NCBI GenBank assembly: GCA_013115135.1
Contig: JABANP010000305.1
Location: 1 to 61,647, forward strand
Reading direction: 5' to 3'
DNA: 61,647 bases
From: Perkinsus olseni
Lineage: Eukaryota; Perkinsozoa; Perkinsida; Perkinsidae
Shown: piece by piece, positions 1 to 11,600 of the stretch
Numbering within the stretch: the stretch's first letter is position 1
Layout of the letters: every line of letters begins with the position of its first letter
Program-made: the position numbers and the translations under genes
Notes under the pieces: generated by a model
Told to the model about the DNA's origin: nothing
The model's database searches: none
What the model saw: the letters and a program-made list of their open reading frames with translations, nothing else

Positions 1-183
1 CTGCTGGGCGCAATCGGGGCTATACTCAGTGTTCCCTATTTCAACAAGGTTAAGAAGAAGAGCGCTCAACGCCAAGCAGAAGTTGACCGAGGAGGACTGA
101 GGCCTCCGGCCTCCAGTTTCGCGGAGTCTTCTGGCGCTACGGAAGGGGCCCTGCGAAGGAGGTCCGTAGCATCGATGGCCTGA
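1..183 (+). CDS. POT/PTR family transporter, C-terminal fragment (cut by window edge)
   Basis: Frame 1 is open from the first base to a TGA at 181-183. Its first residues (LLGAIGAILSVPYFNK) match the last membrane segment of the complete POT transporter that follows (CLIGAIGSLAFVPYY), so this is the 3' end of a tandem paralogue. After the membrane segment comes a basic stretch and a Ser/Ala/Gly-rich cytoplasmic tail that differs from the neighbour. The gene begins left of the window. Homology to the neighbour is seen directly; family assignment is inherited from it. Confidence 0.75.
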   Translation: MLGAIGAILSVPYFNKVKKKSAQRQAEVDRGGLRPPASSFAESSGATEGALRRRSVASMA

Positions 184-573
184 TCGAAGTTCAATTGAAG
201 TTCGATCAGATTGAACATTTACCACGTTGTTTAGAATATGACTACTTCTACTAAGTTCTACTGGGGTTATCGTTAATAGTCTCAATTACATGAATCCGAC
301 CACCTCTACTCCGCCTGGCACTGGAATGGTTAGGGCTCGCCATCAGTGCACGCGTGCTACGGGGGTGACGCGTGCGAAAGGCTTCACCCCCGGAAATTCC
401 GGGGCGGAATTATGCCCTTATGCAGAGGTCGTCGATACCGCTAAAAGCTCCACACAGGGGAGGCCTTCGTTAGTACGACGTTTGGATTCGTTTGTCCTTG
501 TTACTTGACCAGCGTCTGATGCTTAGTGTGGTTGCTGAACAGGGCATTATTATTATCATCTATTTTTCCACCA
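184..573. other. Spacer between tandem POT genes
   Basis: There is no convincing gene here. A 72-codon ORF at 290-508 has no recognisable features. The spacer is presumably the 3' UTR of the first POT gene and the 5' region of the second. Confidence 0.5.
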
Positions 574-2082
574 ATGCCTCATCACAAACCTTTTTCTTGG
601 ACTGACAGGTCCGGCAACATCTACCACTACTTCGAGAACCCCATGTTCATGGCCTGCGTCTTCATCCTCATGCAGGAGTTCTGCGAACGTCTGGCCTTCT
701 ACGGTTTGACCCCCAACCTTCAGCTCTTCCTCAAGAGCTACCTCGGTTACTCGGACTCGGCTGCTGACTCCTACGTCTCGAGCTTTAACGCCATCCTCTA
801 TGTCACGCCTTTGCTCGCGGGAGTCCTGGCCGATACCTTGGTCGGTGTCTACCACACCATTCTGGGCTTCTCGATTCTCTACATGCTGGGCCTGGTGCTT
901 CTTACTTTAGCTTCGATAAGGTCTATCACCGAGGCTTGGATGATTCATCTATCATTACTAGTACTGATCACAGTCGGTGCCGGCGGCATCAAGGCCTGTG
1001 TAAACGTGATGGGAGCACAACAGATGCACCCTGAAGAACATCAGGAACTCATAACCCGCTTCTTCACCTACTTCTACGCCTCGATCAATCTCGGTTCGAT
1101 CATTGGTGGCGTTGTTACACCAATACTTCTGCAAGAAGTCAGCTACACGGCTAGCTTCCTTTTCCCTCTGGCCTTCTTCGTCATCGCCACCATAGTCTTG
1201 GTTATAGGAGATTTCATGAACCGTTATGTGAAAGCAAAGCCGCAGGGATCAGCCGTACTGAAGGTCGGCGAAGTGACCTTCTTTTCTGTTGTCAAATGCT
1301 CCCTCGAGAAGAACAAGAAGAGTAAAGGCGGCAAGTTCGAGGACGAGTTCATCGAGGATGCGAGGGTTTTCTTCAGACTCATCCCCCTCTTTGTTTTGAC
1401 TATACCGTTCAATATGGCTTACAACAATATGACAACAACTTTCCTCACACAAGGCTTCAAGATGGACCGCAATACTTTCGGTTGGAACATGCCCGCCGCC
1501 CTCATGCAGAACGTCGACCCTATTGCGGTCGTTCTGGTTTCCTTATTCGTGGATAGGGCCCTCTTCCCTATCCTAAGAAGGCGAGGACTTATGCCACCGG
1601 TTCTGGTTCGTTATTGCATTGGGTCCTTGCTTGGTGCTTTGGCACTAGTCGCCGCTGTGATTGTGGAATTCGCCGTCAATAGCCGACCGCTATACACAGT
1701 ATCTATTTGGTGGCAAATCCCTCAATTTGCATTGATTGCAGCTGGGGAGATCTTCCTGGTCTCGACCAGCTATGAGGTGGCCTTCACACACGCCCCACCT
1801 GAACTCAAGGCCGTGGCTTCCGCCGTGAACCTCTGCTTCATGGCGGTCGCCAACGCTCTTTCAGCTGTCATGTTCCAGTTGGCATCGCCATGGTTGCCTA
1901 ACTTCGATCCTGGCAGCGCAAGAGCTGAGCCCTCCCACTACGACTACTATTACTATGTACTCATAGGGCTATGTCTTATTGGCGCCATCGGGTCTCTGGC
2001 ATTCGTGCCGTATTACAGAAAGGTACATGCTGAGGCAATGGCCCGGCAGAAGACGGAAGTGAGCGAGACTGACGCCCCTTGA
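574..2082 (+). CDS. POT/PTR (SLC15-type) proton-coupled oligopeptide transporter
   Basis: This is a 502-residue polytopic membrane protein in a single uninterrupted ORF. I chose the ATG at 574 (context CCAATGC). The frame stays open upstream to 526, but only from a GTG and through non-conserved residues. The family signature ExxER followed by an aromatic stretch is present near residue 35 (EFCERLAFYG). Further POT-like blocks follow: a Gly-rich second helix region, a segment with GGIKACVNVMGAQQ, and a long central cytoplasmic loop between two six-helix halves. The family imports di- and tripeptides (or nitrate and other small solutes) with protons across the plasma membrane or internal membranes; the substrate cannot be read here. 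The preceding partial gene is a tandem paralogue. The ORF ends in a charged tail with TGA. Confidence 0.88.
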   Translation: MPHHKPFSWTDRSGNIYHYFENPMFMACVFILMQEFCERLAFYGLTPNLQLFLKSYLGYSDSAADSYVSSFNAILYVTPLLAGVLADTLVGVYHTILGFSILYMLGLVLLTLASIRSITEAWMIHLSLLVLITVGAGGIKACVNVMGAQQMHPEEHQELITRFFTYFYASINLGSIIGGVVTPILLQEVSYTASFLFPLAFFVIATIVLVIGDFMNRYVKAKPQGSAVLKVGEVTFFSVVKCSLEKNKKSKGGKFEDEFIEDARVFFRLIPLFVLTIPFNMAYNNMTTTFLTQGFKMDRNTFGWNMPAALMQNVDPIAVVLVSLFVDRALFPILRRRGLMPPVLVRYCIGSLLGALALVAAVIVEFAVNSRPLYTVSIWWQIPQFALIAAGEIFLVSTSYEVAFTHAPPELKAVASAVNLCFMAVANALSAVMFQLASPWLPNFDPGSARAEPSHYDYYYYVLIGLCLIGAIGSLAFVPYYRKVHAEAMARQKTEVSETDAP

Positions 2083-2310
2083 GGATCTCTGTATTATTCA
2101 TCATTTTGCCGTTTACAAGTTTTTAGTTCAGTCGAACATACCGCTTGTCGTTGATGTCATTCATCACCTCAGATTGTCATAGTCTGTCATGGAATCGGTA
2201 GTTTTCCTACTCCAGGGTTAATATTTTTTCCTGGAGAATCCCGAGAGTTTCGTCGATTGTACTCCGCAACGTGTTGAGCAAGCCTGTGGCAAGTTCTGAT
2301 AAATCGGTCA

Positions 2311-2368
2311 TGTGTGAGCGAATTTAAAGTCCAACGCCGACAGTATGGCTTAGTTAGACTAGTACCGA
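2311..2368 (-). repeat. Small hairpin element, copy 1
   Basis: The arms AAGTCCAACGCC and GGCTTAGTTAGACT are imperfect reverse complements around an 8-nt loop. They are preceded by a TGTGAG-type end. The same unit recurs at 7641, 24350, 25277 and 25352. Confidence 0.75.
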
Positions 2369-2539
2369 TGAACCTCTCTATGGGGGAAGCAGCTGACTTG
2401 TTCTTTCGCCTGACTGATCTCGAGTTTTACTTGGGACAGTCGCGCGGAGAACTAGGGAACCTCGCTGCGATGCGAAACTGCGCCGGATTTGCTTCGATGA
2501 AATATTGCCACGCTGCCGTCGAATGCACACCGTTTCGGT

Positions 2540-2600
2540 CGAGTCGGTTTCGGGCTCGGGCTAGTCTACGAACAACCCTGGTTCAATTCCTAGAGCTTTC
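2540..2600 (+). repeat. tRNA-like (SINE-type) segment, weak
   Basis: A B-box-like GGTTCAATTCC lies about 35 nt after an A-box-like GTCGGTTTCGGGC. No complete cloverleaf was found, so this is a decayed tRNA-derived unit at best. Confidence 0.35.
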
Positions 2601-2981
2601 GCTCAGACCAATGCGTGTTAGCGTACGGACAACGTTGAATCGGGATAGATAGCAAGTCAGCGGCCGGACTGTGGTTCTGGGCCGCCCAGTGTTCAGGTTT
2701 CCCTCCCACCATGTTGTGATCGTGATTTAAGAGTCGTGTCCGGAAAAGGATTCAGACTTTTGAATTAACACAATCGTCGAGTTCACCGAAATAAGCCACT
2801 CTACCGATGGTCAGTCGACACACGCAGGTGCATTCAATCCGGTGAGAAGCGTTACGATTAGGCAGTGCCGCAGTGCAGAGTCCGAGTAAAATCCCAGCTC
2901 TTTCACCAGGGACACCGATGCCTCTTGTCCATGGGCTATGGATCCCTCTTCGCCCCTATACGAACGCAACTTCGAACACTA

Positions 2982-4130
2982 TCAGTAACGAATCCTTTTA
3001 CGAGAGGTGGCGGATTGATTCTCTCGCCTATGAGTCTTGACTGTGGCGTAGAGCTTGAGGTTGAAACGTGAGAGGGCCTTGAAGACAAGAATCAGCTTTA
3101 GAAAGTAATCATTTCCTACCTGTGGGATTGCACTGATGACCTTCCCGAATTCTGAGACACCTTCCTTGTAAATGGTCGTCAGTGGAACTGAACAACAGCG
3201 GCCCTCAAGCTCATACAGGAGCAGACACAGACGCCGGGGGGCATCAAGAGCAGTGCGGACTGTAGTCTTCGGTGTCACAGTTCTTCAAGTTCATGCACAC
3301 GTCAATCACACTTGGCAATCAGAAAATTTCGTAAACAATTCTCAGCAAATAAACGTGCAATTATCATGGTTCAACTTAGCGAGTTGCTTCAGCGTTGAAG
3401 ACCGCAAGGGAGTCTATCTACGACTCACTGCTTCTAATCTCGCATCCAGGCCGGCTACGCAGGACGCATTTGTGAGGGAGAACAACTTGATACCTGCTCA
3501 CGACGGAATCGCTACTTCAGGCGACGCCAAAGGCATACACTGAGATGCACTCCTTCGGACGCTGGACGTATGATGGCAAATACGGATAGACGAACTCGTC
3601 GAACTCCGGACGCCAAAAAGTGAAGAGCTTCTCGCCAATCTGCGACGGAGCATGGAGCAGGGGAATCAATGACTCTAACATTTCGACTCGGCGCTTCATT
3701 CCTGCCTTAGACGGAGCATAGAACCGCCAAGGGCAGGACTAAGCTTGAAACACACGCAGACACAGGACGTCCTATTGGCGTGAATTCAGAAAAGCGGTTC
3801 GATGGTACTCTCAACCAAGAGGGGTCATGCAAGTAATCGTACACGGCACACGAAGTGGTGCGAAATCCTTCCCCGTCGAAGCCACACCGATAAGGACACG
3901 GAAGTTGATGCGCCGGAGGAGATGGAAGAAGACCGGTTCCTCACCGTCCATTCGCATTTGCTCTGCTTCTCGTCAACTCGCAGGATGCATCTCCGCAACT
4001 TTCTATTCAGGCAGTCAATGTCGGTCTCACCCGGCGCAACCTTCCCGCCCAGCAGACGGTACCGGCACCATGCAGGCTGCACACCACTGACGATCAGGAG
4101 CCGTTTTGACACAACAGAAACGGAGCGCTC
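2982..4130 (-). CDS. CFIm25 / NUDT21-like cleavage factor subunit (spliced; 5' end unresolved)
   Basis: Minus-strand exons line up in order with the Nudix-fold 25-kDa subunit of pre-mRNA cleavage factor Im, which binds UGUA in nascent RNA and helps choose poly(A) sites in the nucleus. Exon about 4120-3932 carries LLGGKVAPGETD, matching the FKLPGGELNPGE block. Exon about 3650-3520 carries IGEKLFTFWRPEFDEFVYPY, matching the WWRPNFEPPQYPYIPAH region. A later exon ends with KVISAIPQ at 3120, and the last exon (3077-2982) begins ALSRFN, matching the conserved SLPQLLSRFNF end. The last intron (3119-3078) is 42 nt with GT-AG borders. The catalytic Nudix glutamates are absent, as known for CFIm25. 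The amino-terminal exons (a candidate lies around 4180-4378) and one internal boundary are unresolved. Confidence 0.72.
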
Positions 4131-4560
4131 ACCTCTGTGACGCCTCGAGTGAGTCGGACAGTAGCAGACAGGGCAGCTCATCGAAGTGACAGAGAACAAC
4201 GGCGTAGACAGTACCTGGCCATCGTTTGGATGGCGTAGGTGAGTACTTCTGCGTGCTTTATTTCTATGCGCAAATCACTCGAACTACCGTCGGAAATTTC
4301 GGACGCACCGGTGGATTTACGACGAAGAGCCTCTTTCACCAACCCTTCAACCTCAGGATTTAGTGAACCCCTTCTCAAGGCCCTTAAGGATGACGATTCT
4401 CGAGGTCAGATCCTCAACGAAAGTGAGGAACCTATAACAGCGCTTCCCGAGTCCTCTAGTTTCAAGTGTGAGGATACTAACCGCAAGAAAGACGCAGACT
4501 TTCGCTGACCGCCATGCCAGCGACACTTCTCGGCGACGAGCACGTCCGCGAAGTTTGATC

Positions 4561-4640
4561 CGCGATATGAAAAACACTAGTGAGAACCATATTTCGCATC
4601 GCGTTCTTCACTCTGTTCGGCAAAAAATGCGTAAAATACG
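4561..4640 (+). repeat. Dispersed GCGAT-TGAAA repeat, copy 1
   Basis: It starts CGCGATATGAAAAA and runs through a TTTCGCATCGCG block, then TTCAC and a block similar to GGCAAAAAATGCGT. It shares block order with copies at 4717, 10138 and 12448. Confidence 0.6.
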
Positions 4641-4716
4641 AGAGGCGTTTTCCACTGATGGTTTAAAAGGCGAAGTCACTTCATGTTTGCGGCCAAACTC
4701 ACAACGGAGCTTCCCC

Positions 4717-4785
4717 CGCGATTTGAAAAATACATTTCACATCGCGGAATTCACACTTGGCAGGTAAAAGCGCGTGAAACATGAC
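4717..4785 (+). repeat. Dispersed GCGAT-TGAAA repeat, copy 2
   Basis: CGCGATTTGAAAAA, then CATTTCACATCGCG, then TTCACACTTGGCAGG and GCGCGTGAAAC. The block order matches the copy at 10138. Confidence 0.65.
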
Positions 4786-5696
4786 GCGCGCCATGCTACA
4801 TGCTATTGATACGACACGCTATTTATTACCGGCGTAAAACGCGAAGCTACTTCTGCGAAATTAAGGAACGTTACGGACACGAAACTCAGGTTCCGGACTT
4901 ACGCCGCATTCCCTCCTTCTGCCAAGCATCCAACCAACTCCTCCTCGGCGCCCCTAACGACTGACACGAAAGACGAGACAGTTTTCAACAACACGACCCT
5001 GAGCGAAAACTGAGTGGTTGTTGAACATACAAATTCTGAAACTGGAAATCGATTCTATAACCGAATTTTACGCGTAAAAATCACTCCCGCTATCGATTCT
5101 TTCAGAGTTAGTTTGACGAAGGAGGATGAGGCGGAGCTGCTCGTCGAACTCACCCGAAGATTCCCTTTTTCAACCGAATTTGAGCGGGACGGTTGCATGT
5201 CATAGTTGCACAAGTCGTAGACCTGCCAATCGGGGCTCGCCACAGCCATTAAATGAAGAAAACTAGCGGTAGTAGCAAGTACCGAATCTCGATAATGGTG
5301 GGAAATATACAAAAAATTGGTACCACTTTACTCATCCAGACCAAAATTCGATAAGCACTTTTCTCGTTGCTCCGAGATTTCCCCGGCCTGGAGCCCGCGA
5401 CCCCGGTAACGTAGATAACGTAAACTGTTCGTGTTGATCTCGAGTCTCTATTTGAATATCCCAATTGCAGTCCGGCCGCATCGCTCCGCTGAGCTGGACC
5501 AATAATAATACCGAAGCATCAGTTGCTTCGAGAAAGGCTCGCAAAAGCCACCCCGACCAGTCCTTGGTGAATCGATATAAAATTCCGCGCACTCTCTGAA
5601 GCCCCCAACTTGCACAACACAGAAAGCGAATGAAACAAAACACACATGGTCTTACAACTCTGGTGTAAAAACTCTGTGACCGCGCGCCGCGGAATT

Positions 5697-8600
5697 CTAT
5701 GCCGTGTCAAGAATCATGCTTGCCGGGTTCTCAAGGTAGCCCTTGAAGGTGTTAGAGAAACGCGCAACTGTCGCACCTGAAAAAAAAACTTCGCTCCGCT
5801 TTTCGCAGTTCTGACAGCTAGAAAACCGAAATCGTTTCATCTGTAATAATGATTCGCAAGTCACTGAAGTTCTGTCATCATAAAGTTTCACTTATCCCTA
5901 TCTGTCATGTCCTCGAGGAATTATCAGTCTGCGCTGCCTGACCTAGCCCCACAATCCGAAAAGGGTACAGATTTTTGACCTAGAGGTGCGGTATTCTCCC
6001 AAGATTCACACTCAAGATGCGGCGGCGCACAATTCTCCCCAAATTCCTTTCTCGTGCCAAGTCCAAAACACAAAAATGTGCCAACCAGAATTGAATGATC
6101 GCGCTGGGACTTTTTCGCCCGCCCTGCTACATCGTCGAAGCAAACATAAGAGCAGCGCGATCACTTCTCGATCGTTTAATCGCGGGAAATAGCGTTGGCA
6201 CTTCACATCACGGGCGAAAAATTCCGAATTCGGTCTTTTTCGCGCTTTCTCACCAGCCACATCGCGGGCTGTTCTAGGGTTGTATTACTAGTGAAAGTTC
6301 TGAGCAAACTCTCTCAACCCAGGAATTTTGTCTAAGCCACGCTTCAACCTTGGATACCACTCACCGTCGATATGCCGATGATCTGCCGACCACGACACGT
6401 TCACGATCTTTGCTGGATACACTTCCGAACCATCATCGGTGAACCTACCAGACCAGCTTACTTTTCACGCGCCACTAAATTCATAAAAGAGAAGCATAAT
6501 CGATCATCATGGCGAGCGCTATTTCCATCTCACCTAGGTAATGTCCTTATCCTTCCTGCTCCACCAATGAGAGCTTGGCCGTCGAACAGAATAGATTTCG
6601 AGTATGTCCCTCCGATGACACCAACATTCGAGAAAGATACTGTTCCGCCATGAACGTCGTCCAAGGTTAACCGACCAGCAGCCGCGCGCTCCTGACACTC
6701 GACGAGAAATCACCTTTTCGACTCTAATGGAATACCCAATTGGAATCAATGTTCCTCTTGAAAAACCTCAGAAATTCGGGAAAAAATGAAAAATTCCCCC
6801 CCCAAGGAATAATACTAAAAGGAAAAAAATTTCAAGAACCGAAATATGAGGAAAAATCCGTACCACTTTTTACAAGAATTGTGCGCCATTCGAATGTATC
6901 GGAATGCCTAGCGGAGCGAAGCGCATGAAAGAATTTTTCTCAAGGACACACAGCCCCAAGGGTCTCCCCTTCCCACCTGTATTTCGAGAATATCTTTCTG
7001 AATCTGTACCAAAGATTTTTTCTCAACTCCCTTCACGTTCGGTACCACCAACCCTGAGGGACTGTCAACCGCCATAGAGATATTATGATGGCGATACACA
7101 GTAAAGAACTCGCACGACCTGACAGCCCATGACCGCGCGCCACGAAATTATCCCAACTCACGGGTCGATTCTGGAGTTGAGCGTCTCGTGTTTGAGAAGG
7201 CTCAGTGACAAGGCCTTGATCATAATAGCCGTCAGCGTGATTGAAGGCAAATTGTGTGGCGGGCCCTGGACTAGCTTCTTTAGGTTAGCCTGAAAAATAA
7301 TTTCGTGGCGCAGTGACGAAATCAACACTGATCTACTGAAAGCCACAATTGATTCTGAAACCGCATTCCGCATGAAATCGATCACATGATCGATTCTGGA
7401 CTTGAAATTTGATCTAGAATCACTTCGGAATTGAACATTTATAAGCAGTCGACCCGGTTTAGTACGAAAAAATTATTGAAACTATCACCCCCAGAAACAA
7501 TACAGAAGGGTCGTTCAGTGAACCAATTCTGAAACCGCATTTTCCGTTTAAAGATCAATTCCAGGATCGATTCTAAGTTCCAGGATTATTTTATTGGACC
7601 GGGGTAGGGAATCAGTCACAGTCCGGCCACCATAATACATCGGTTATGTCAGTCTAACTAAGCCGGTCCTTGACGTTGGACTTAAAACTCACTCACACAG
7701 TCCGCCTACTCACACTTCGCACTACGCTCGCAATACCCTTCAAACGCCCAAGCCCGTGAGCACCCACGCAGGCCTACATGCACCCTCAACAACTCGTCCA
7801 CGCGTATTTCCTCGCCCAAGTTCATATGAGGGGCAGCCAGCGACACCGTCATCGATTTCACCATAGCCGCTGCCACGCCCCGGGTCAGAGACACTCGGTA
7901 GGACTCGGACGTATCTTGCACTTTCTCCACGGGAGCAATTTCGTCAACCTTCGTCGCCGCTTCCGTTGCCTTGAGAATATCTTCCATCACAACCCTTCCA
8001 TTGGGACCTGAGGACGACACGAAGTGTCGACCAACAGAGTAGTCGCAGCAAAATCTTGCTATCTTGTGCTCACTTGCGCACCCCAGCCTGTCTGTGTGCG
8101 CATACTCACAGTGCCTTGAAGGCCCGTATTGGCGCTGAGTATAATGCTGCTGCCAATACACCGGAGTACCGAGTCGAGTTCAATACGAATGAGTCTATTC
8201 AACGGACGTTACCGAACCAGGTGAGCACTACACTGCCTCTCTCGAGTTTCAACAGAGATTCCAGAATCGTCTCAAACATGTCCAACTTAATCCTACAAAT
8301 CAGGAGGAGAAATAGCCGTCTACTGAATGCCCCCAAAGTTTCGCATCACGGGATTTTTCAGCAGGAGAATATCACACGTGATTCTAATAAATATAATCAG
8401 GTTAATTCGTTATCGAACGAGCTGTCGAGTGGCCCGATAAGTTCCACTCTTCACCAAAGGAGTACTTTTCACTCATTCAAGATTATTACGACATTAAAAT
8501 CTTTGCCATATCTTCTCCACATCCCTATTTTCATACGTCTAAATTATTACCAATTTTCGAGATCGTAATAACCCTTATTATAAAGTCCCTTGATAATCGA

Positions 8601-11600
8601 AAATCAAGCACCCCCTCCTCTGAGCACCACTGCGAAGCGAGCGGAGTATGTCCTGTCACTTCTGCGCTATTCTGTGCATCCGTTAAAATTATTTCTCCAC
8701 GACTATGCTGGATCAACTCATGAGACGCACGTGAATCGAGAGCTCTCGATTCATATATTCTACAAAAAATACTCATCCCCGTCCTACCAACCAAAACCAG
8801 CGTGGACCGTTGTAGATGAACCCGAAAAAATACAGAAAAACGCCTTGGCCGGGGATCGAACCCGAGACATCGTGCCGATCTCCGCTTTTTTCGTTACGAA
8901 GCCCTAGTGAAACTCATTATAAAGTCCCTTGATAATCAAAAATTGAGCACCCCCTGCCATTACTACCGGTGCCAAGAACAGAGTTGATGTCGATTCCCTT
9001 TTCCTTAGCCGCTTGCCTCACCATCGGAATAGCCAGCGCTCGGCCCTCCGCCTTCGAACCTCTATTGAGCTCTGAGCCTGGCAGCGAATCATAGGTTGAC
9101 TAGTGCAACAATTAGGTATAAAGATACCAATCGACAGCACCTCCGAAGAGAGTCAGTTTCTCTCACAATTTTCTACTAACCGTACTATACTCTCCACATT
9201 ATCGGTCCTTTGCCGAATAAAGATTCGACCACTCTTGCAATACACAAAATTAAAGATACCCCCAACGTCTTTCCGACTTCCTTTAAGCCAATTCCAAACT
9301 CCTCACACAGACCATCTTCAAGCCGACTTCTAAGTCAAAAAATCCTCTTGCTACTGCTCAGAATGGCGCCATCATCGCAACCCTTCTTACACCACTAACC
9401 TTCGACCTTCCCTGTTCTATGAAGTAGCGCTCTACTCCAGTTGAGTACACGGCCCCGCCCACCCATGCGCTGGTACTATCAGTGGCCATGGACTCCCGCC
9501 ACAAATAGATCTTCTATTCAACCCGAAAAGAATTATCAAAACAACAATCCACTGATAAACACTTCCCTGCCTTTCTCGCCCCATCGCACCGAACCCTCAA
9601 AGCTTGCGTTCGCCCGATGCCTCGCTTCCCGAGCCATTCGCCCTCTACTACCCTTCTCAACAGCTCCAGGCTGCTCAACCCTCCCAGCCGCCACCGGCTG
9701 TCCCTCCTCCCCGTCCAACCTCTCAACTTCAATATCCACCAAAACCGAACCGACCTTGGCAGTATCACCAACCTTATACCTACCCTTGGATAATTTCGTG
9801 GCGCAGTGACAAAAAAAATCTCACCCTAAGCGCCTGATTACACCGTTATATCGACTGGTGATGTCCACAACTGCCTTGTCGCTTTCAACCGTACAAAGAC
9901 GATCCATCTCTTCTACGCGGTCCCCTGCAATAATCAAAACTCGCACCCGCAACCTCCCGACTAAGGCCACGAAGACGAGCGCATAGCGCTTCTCCGAGAC
10001 CACGAAATCTTCTCTACATCACAAACACCTCTTCACTATGATTAATTCCTCCACATTCATTCTTTTCTTCCTACTTTTTGTACGCTTCAGGACGCAGTGA
10101 TGCGAAAGTACCATTACAAACATAATACAGTTTCACCCGCAATATGAAAAAACCATTTCACATCGCCACTTTCACAGTCGACAGGCGGAAAAGGCGTTGA
10201 AAACAAAACAAGCTTTTCACCCATGGCGTGGCACGCTGCTACGAATGACGTTATCCAATGAGATATGAATTCAAACAAACACCGGGTACTTCACATGAAC
10301 ATAGCCGATCATTCTCAAGCCCTAGGAAAACGGGGTAGCGAAGATTTTCCGGAAAAAAATCAAAAAATTCACAAATTCATCTAGTAGAATTTTTCCAAAA
10401 TTTCCCCAGGGCCATCGTCTAGGACCTTCTCCAACGTGCCACTCCATTATCGCCACTTCGCTGATACCCTCTCCAATATCCGCAAGATGAAACGGCACAA
10501 TTTGACCGCTAGTCTGAGGAGGGGCGGCCAATGCCTCACTGGTCTCCTCCTTTTCCGAGACGCGGTCTGAAAATATAGGTCGATGACAGTTGATAAAATC
10601 GAACCCACGACCTCCTCAAAGAGAAATGAAAACCTTAACCACTCTACCACCTGAGCTTTCCTTAGCCGGAGTCTCCTCTACCCCGTCTGGTTCACCATCT
10701 TCTATCTCCAACAGAACGTCCCCAACTTTAGCAATGCTATTAACATCGAACAACAAACGTTTTACCGTACCGCCGTACCTGAGATACTCTGAAATTCCGA
10801 ATTTCGTGGCGCGCGAGAAAAAACACCTGCTGGTGATATCCACCGCAGCCTTATCGCTCTCAACCGTACAAAGACGATCCATCTCCTCGATCTTATCACC
10901 TGACCATATAAACACTCAACCCGTACCACACCAATCGCAACTTTCCCCCAAGTTTCTTCCCGTTCGACACCATCACCCATTTCACAGTGTGGAATGGGTG
11001 GAATCCACACTCGTTCGCCCGTGACCAAACGCGAGTGCTGTCCGACTTACGCTTAAGACCGGCAAAAATGGCATTTAGAAATCATTTCTATGCATTTCTA
11101 AGATGCAATATAGAAAGGAATCAGCCGCAGACACTTGGCACGTCCCAATGAACACCCTCAACCACAGACGCACAGCACTGTCAAGCCGAAAAATAAGATT
11201 CTCCACGAGGCCTCGAACACGAATACTCTGATTCACTCCTATCATACCATGGATCTGCCGAATTCCTTCAAAAGAGCGCAAACCCACAGGAAGCTAAAAC
11301 AAAGCGAGAAAAGAAACTCATTTCGGAGTCCCCAATTATCAGAGACTCCGACCCCAACGTGGCTGTGACGAAACTAGGCAGCAACGGCTGAGCTCGCTAC
11401 CGCCGTTCCTCACCAGTGGAGGTTCGCCCGTTACGTGTGAATTGGCGTTTGTCGCGATGTGAAATACTTTTGATATCGCCCGATTGTTTCTCTACGACGT
11501 ACCATGGGAAACTCGGTACCCGTTTCGCTATACAAAATTTAACACAACCGTTTCCAGGAGTCGTGTCCGCCCACACTACCGGGTTTCACATGCCACTCCA

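Larger units (their letters stand above)
2083..2981. other. Intergenic, convergent 3' ends
   Basis: This lies between the POT stop and the stop of the minus-strand CFIm25-like gene. It contains one copy of the small hairpin element (2311-2368) and a weak tRNA-like segment (about 2540-2600). No gene is recognised. Confidence 0.5.
4131..5696. other. Spacer with dispersed repeats
   Basis: This lies between the CFIm25-like and E2 genes. It holds two copies of the dispersed GCGAT-TGAAA repeat (4561-4640 and 4717-4785). A minus-strand ORF at 4178-4378 may include upstream CFIm25 sequence. Nothing else is recognised. Confidence 0.45.
7290..7783 (-). other. 494-nt E2 intron packed with repeats
   Basis: This GT-AG intron holds hairpin element copy 2 (7641-7705), two copies of the CTGAAACCGCATT repeat (7342-7412 and 7520-7605) and, next to its acceptor, the motif CACTGCGCCACGAAATTAT in inverted orientation. 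Confidence 0.75.
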
